A stretch of 64,000 nt of DNA from Streptomyces sp. NBC_00572 (GTDB taxonomy: Bacteria; Actinomycetota; Actinomycetes; Streptomycetales; Streptomycetaceae). The stretch lies in NCBI RefSeq assembly GCF_026341815.1, contig NZ_JAPENX010000001.1, forward strand, positions 620,001 through 684,000. The letters are read 5' to 3'. Made by a program: the position numbers and the translations under genes. Numbering within the stretch: position 1 is the first letter of the stretch; each line of letters begins with the position of its first letter. The notes below the pieces were generated by a model that saw only the letters and a program-made list of their open reading frames with translations, was not told the origin of the DNA and ran no database searches. Shown in pieces: positions 62,579 to 64,000 of this stretch.

Positions 62579-63162
62579 GCCCCGATCCGGTAGAGCGAGT
62601 GGGTCCAGGAGAAGGAGTCGTTGTCGACGTACCAGGCGTGCGAGGCCCAGTTGTAGCGGTCGCTGGAGGGCCAGGGGTCGCCCCAGTAGACCCAGCTGTC
62701 GGCGTCGTCGTAGCCGTAGACGACGTGCATGTGACCGCCGCCGCTGGACCACTGGATGCGGGTCTCGACGGGCCGGTCGGCGTTGATCTCGGTCTGGACC
62801 GTGGAGTAGCGCAGCCAGCCGGTCACGTACGAGCCGGGGGTGATGCCGGCCCAGCTCAGTCCGGTCTGGACGTTGCCGAGGGTGGCCTGGTTGTTGGGGC
62901 AGTCGTAGCCCTGCTGGCGGTTGAAGGCGGCGTTGCAGAACTGGTTCTGGCTGTAGTTCCGGCCGAACCAGGTGGCGATGGTGTTGCCGCCGGCCGCCCA
63001 GCACCAGTTGGTCTTCTGCTGGGCCTGCATGGTGATGTTCAGCCGCTTGGAGCCGAGGGCGGCGGCGTCCTCGCCGGCGGGTGCGGCGGACGCCGAGGTG
63101 GTGGGGACGAGAAAGAGGGCGGCCACGGCGAGTGCCGCGAGGTTCAGCTTTCTTCTGCGCAT
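62575..63162 (-). CDS. Secreted papain-like cysteine protease (C39-like/AvrRpt2-like)
   Basis: A 195-residue exported protein. Signal RRRKLNLAALAVAALFLVPTTSASAA, then a papain-like domain: catalytic C54 in QQKTNWCWAAGGNTIA, His H144 in GGGHMHVVYGYDD and the third residue D162 in VYWGDPWPS. The NWCWAA motif is shared with secreted peptidase C39-like and AvrRpt2-type proteases. Extra cysteines at 76 and 88 may form a disulfide. ATG at 63162; a short AGG lies upstream. It is translationally coupled to an anchored protein, and a PHO-like repeat lies 135-156 nt upstream. Confidence 0.85.
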   Translation of the reverse strand: MRRRKLNLAALAVAALFLVPTTSASAAPAGEDAAALGSKRLNITMQAQQKTNWCWAAGGNTIATWFGRNYSQNQFCNAAFNRQQGYDCPNNQATLGNVQTGLSWAGITPGSYVTGWLRYSTVQTEINADRPVETRIQWSSGGGHMHVVYGYDDADSWVYWGDPWPSSDRYNWASHAWYVDNDSFSWTHSLYRIGA

Positions 63163-63296
63163 CGCGTTCCTCCCAGTGCGGGGGGTGTGGGGATGTGGGG
63201 GGGGGTGGAGGAGCGCGTCCGGACGCTGGTCAGGAGCATCTTCCGTTGTCCGGATCCGGTCAACACGCTTCAACGCGGGGCGACATCGGGCTGTGA

Positions 63297-63318
63297 ACGG
63301 TGTGACCCGGGTGTGAAC
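63297..63318 (-). promoter_or_regulatory. Candidate PHO box upstream of the protease gene
   Basis: On the minus strand GTTCACACCCG (63318-63308) is followed at 11-nt spacing by GGTCACACCGT (63307-63297), both good matches to the PhoP direct-repeat unit. A third GTTCAC starts 9 nt later. The distance to the start (135 nt) is rather long. Confidence 0.45.
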
Positions 63319-63377
63319 GGACGCCCTCGGCCCACCTGCCCGCAAACCCCTCGCTACGCGACGGTCCGCTCCCCCGT

Positions 63378-63391
63378 CGTGAACGTTCACG
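63378..63391. promoter_or_regulatory. 14-bp perfect palindrome
   Basis: CGTGAACGTTCACG is fully self-complementary, with an AACGTT centre of the LacI-operator kind. It lies at the left edge of the TnpB relic and upstream of the protease gene; which of these it belongs to is unclear. Confidence 0.5.
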
Positions 63392-63393
63392 TG

Positions 63394-63618
63394 TCTCCAC
63401 CGAGGAAGACCGGAGCTTCAGCCTCGGGGAGGTATCGGCTCCATGGAACGGAGCCGCGCGGCGGCGGAGTTCTCGAACTACGCGCTCTGAGAGAAGGTCG
63501 GTTTCCGCAGCGGACCGTCATGCACGCGGACCACAACGGCTCCCGCAACATCGCCCATCGAGGCGACGCCGTGTGGAAGCGGGGCGCGGTCAACCGCCCC
63601 GGAACCAGCACACGCTGA
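63394..63618 (+). pseudogene. tnpB: Degenerate TnpB (IS200/IS605 family) C-terminal remnant
   Basis: The last 32 codons, from 63520 to the TGA at 63616, read MHADHNGSRNIAHRGDAVW then KRGAVNRPG, the C-terminal RuvC-III region (DHNGSRN) and tail of TnpB. Upstream, the frame gives only scattered similarity (GRFPQR before the motif) and the zinc-finger CxxC pairs are gone, consistent with deletions and frameshifts. There is no TnpA, no upstream RuvC-I/II, and no left end that I can find. The right-end hairpin 53 bp downstream is intact. Confidence 0.75.
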
Positions 63619-63670
63619 TTCCGGACGCAGGGGACCACGCGACAGCCAGCCGCGCTCCACCTGCACTCAC

Positions 63671-63722
63671 GGCCTTTACGGATCGGGTGACAAGCCCGAT
63701 CCTTCAGGCCTGAGAAGTTGAC
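63671..63722 (+). mobile_element. IS200/IS605-type right-end hairpin (omegaRNA scaffold remnant)
   Basis: GGCCT pairs with AGGCC and, inside, GGATCGGG with CCCGATCC around a 7-nt loop; TGAGAAGTTGAC follows to 63722. GTTGAC-like ends after such an imperfect hairpin are typical of streptomycete IS200/IS605 right ends. In intact elements this segment with the tnpB tail forms the guide RNA scaffold. Confidence 0.65.
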
Positions 63723-63734
63723 TGAGGAGTCCTC

Positions 63735-64000
63735 GTGAGCCACACCGAGGCCGATCTCGTGCAGCTGCTGCACACCGGCCCCTTCCATCTGGCGCTGCGC
63801 ACCGCGCTGGCCGTGCGCGGGCTGCCGCTCCAGCGGGTCCAGCACCATCTCGCGCACCGGGGCATCAAGGTCGGGGTGACGAGTCTGAGCTACTGGCAGC
63901 AGGGTGCCCGCCGGCCGCAGCGGCCGGAGTCGCTGAAGGCGGTCCGTGCCCTGGAGGAGGTGCTTCAGCTGCCGGGGAACTCGCTGCTGCGGCTGCTCTC
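63735..64000 (+). CDS. Regulator-like protein, N-terminal fragment
   Basis: The first 88 codons are in the window; the gene runs off the right edge. The sequence PFHLALRTALAVRGLPLQRVQHHLAHRGIKVGVTSLSYWQQGARRPQRPESLKAVRALEEVLQLP reads as a helix-turn-helix of the XRE kind, a family with SLSYWQxGxRxPxRPxSL that I recognise from streptomycetes. GTG at 63735 follows GAGGAG by 6 nt. That ribosome site abuts the end of the IS relic (63722), so the insertion stopped just short of the gene. Confidence 0.7.
   Translation, partial: MSHTEADLVQLLHTGPFHLALRTALAVRGLPLQRVQHHLAHRGIKVGVTSLSYWQQGARRPQRPESLKAVRALEEVLQLPGNSLLRLL

Noticed and set aside
62560..63618. A 352-codon plus-strand open frame ending in the TnpB-like motif
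   Set aside because: Its first part is antisense to the protease gene. Only the last segment resembles TnpB, so it is a chance fusion of a shadow frame with the relic.
63394..63722. A nuclease-dead TnpB repressor (TldR-like) system
   Set aside because: Only the C-terminal tail survives, without RuvC-I/II and the DNA-binding parts, so no functional protein can be made here.

Overview
The window is a high-GC actinobacterial chromosome segment, almost certainly from Streptomyces or a very close relative. Supporting signs are GC-rich third codon positions, many GTG/TTG starts, 4-nt ATGA/GTGA stop-start overlaps, leaderless-looking promoters, and a gene order (soxR-box monooxygenase, dapA, dapD, suf, ctaA/ctaB, tkt-tal-zwf-opcA-pgl, pgi, rbpA paralogue, secG-tpiA-pgk-gap, M14 carboxypeptidase, whiA-yvcK-rapZ-uvrC) that matches the S. 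coelicolor SCO1909-SCO1953 region as I remember it. No database search was run.

Layout. 1-6.4 kb is a catabolic and transport block: a permease translationally coupled to a cytosine-deaminase-like amidohydrolase, a GntR regulator with a clear operator, and a uronate/aldarate module (5-dehydro-4-deoxyglucarate dehydratase, uronate dehydrogenase, a TIM-barrel-like protein and an SDR). 6.7-14.3 kb is accessory: an AraC regulator, a two-domain TerD protein, ACC deaminase with a GntR autorepressor, a Tat-exported PhoX-like phosphatase with a PHO box, and an acidic hypothetical. 14.5-22.9 kb holds a secreted nuclease, the SoxR-box monooxygenase, a GNAT, SDR, DapA and DapD, a small secreted peptide, a TetR/SMR efflux pair and a membrane protein. 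23-29.6 kb is the complete sufR-B-D-Rieske-C-S-U-T operon for Fe-S cluster assembly. 29.9-36.3 kb has an ABC exporter, heme A synthase (ctaA), an Imm49 protein, an amidohydrolase and heme O synthase (ctaB).

36.6-43.3 kb is the pentose phosphate operon. 43.3-52.3 kb carries two PH-domain membrane proteins, pgi, an MFS transporter, an RbpA paralogue, secG and the lower-glycolysis genes gap, pgk and tpiA. 52.5-60.6 kb has a secreted M14 carboxypeptidase and the whiA-yvcK-rapZ-uvrC operon, joined by stop-start overlaps. 60.7-64 kb ends with an SDR, a probable interspersed repeat, a coupled pair of secreted proteins (papain-like protease and membrane-anchored partner), a degenerate TnpB tail with its right-end hairpin, and a partial regulator-like gene.

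The most interesting signals are: a TnpB C-terminal relic whose intact right-end hairpin stops 13 bp before the start codon of the next gene; a duplicated 3' end of an ABC ATPase gene flanking a hairpin insert, which uncoupled it from its permease; a SoxR box in textbook MerR-family promoter geometry; a three-unit PHO box before a PhoX-like phosphatase; a 35-bp perfect operator over a GntR start codon; and a 3x27-bp repeat multiplying a GTG start at a coupled junction. I see no CRISPR array, rRNA, tRNA or biosynthetic gene cluster.
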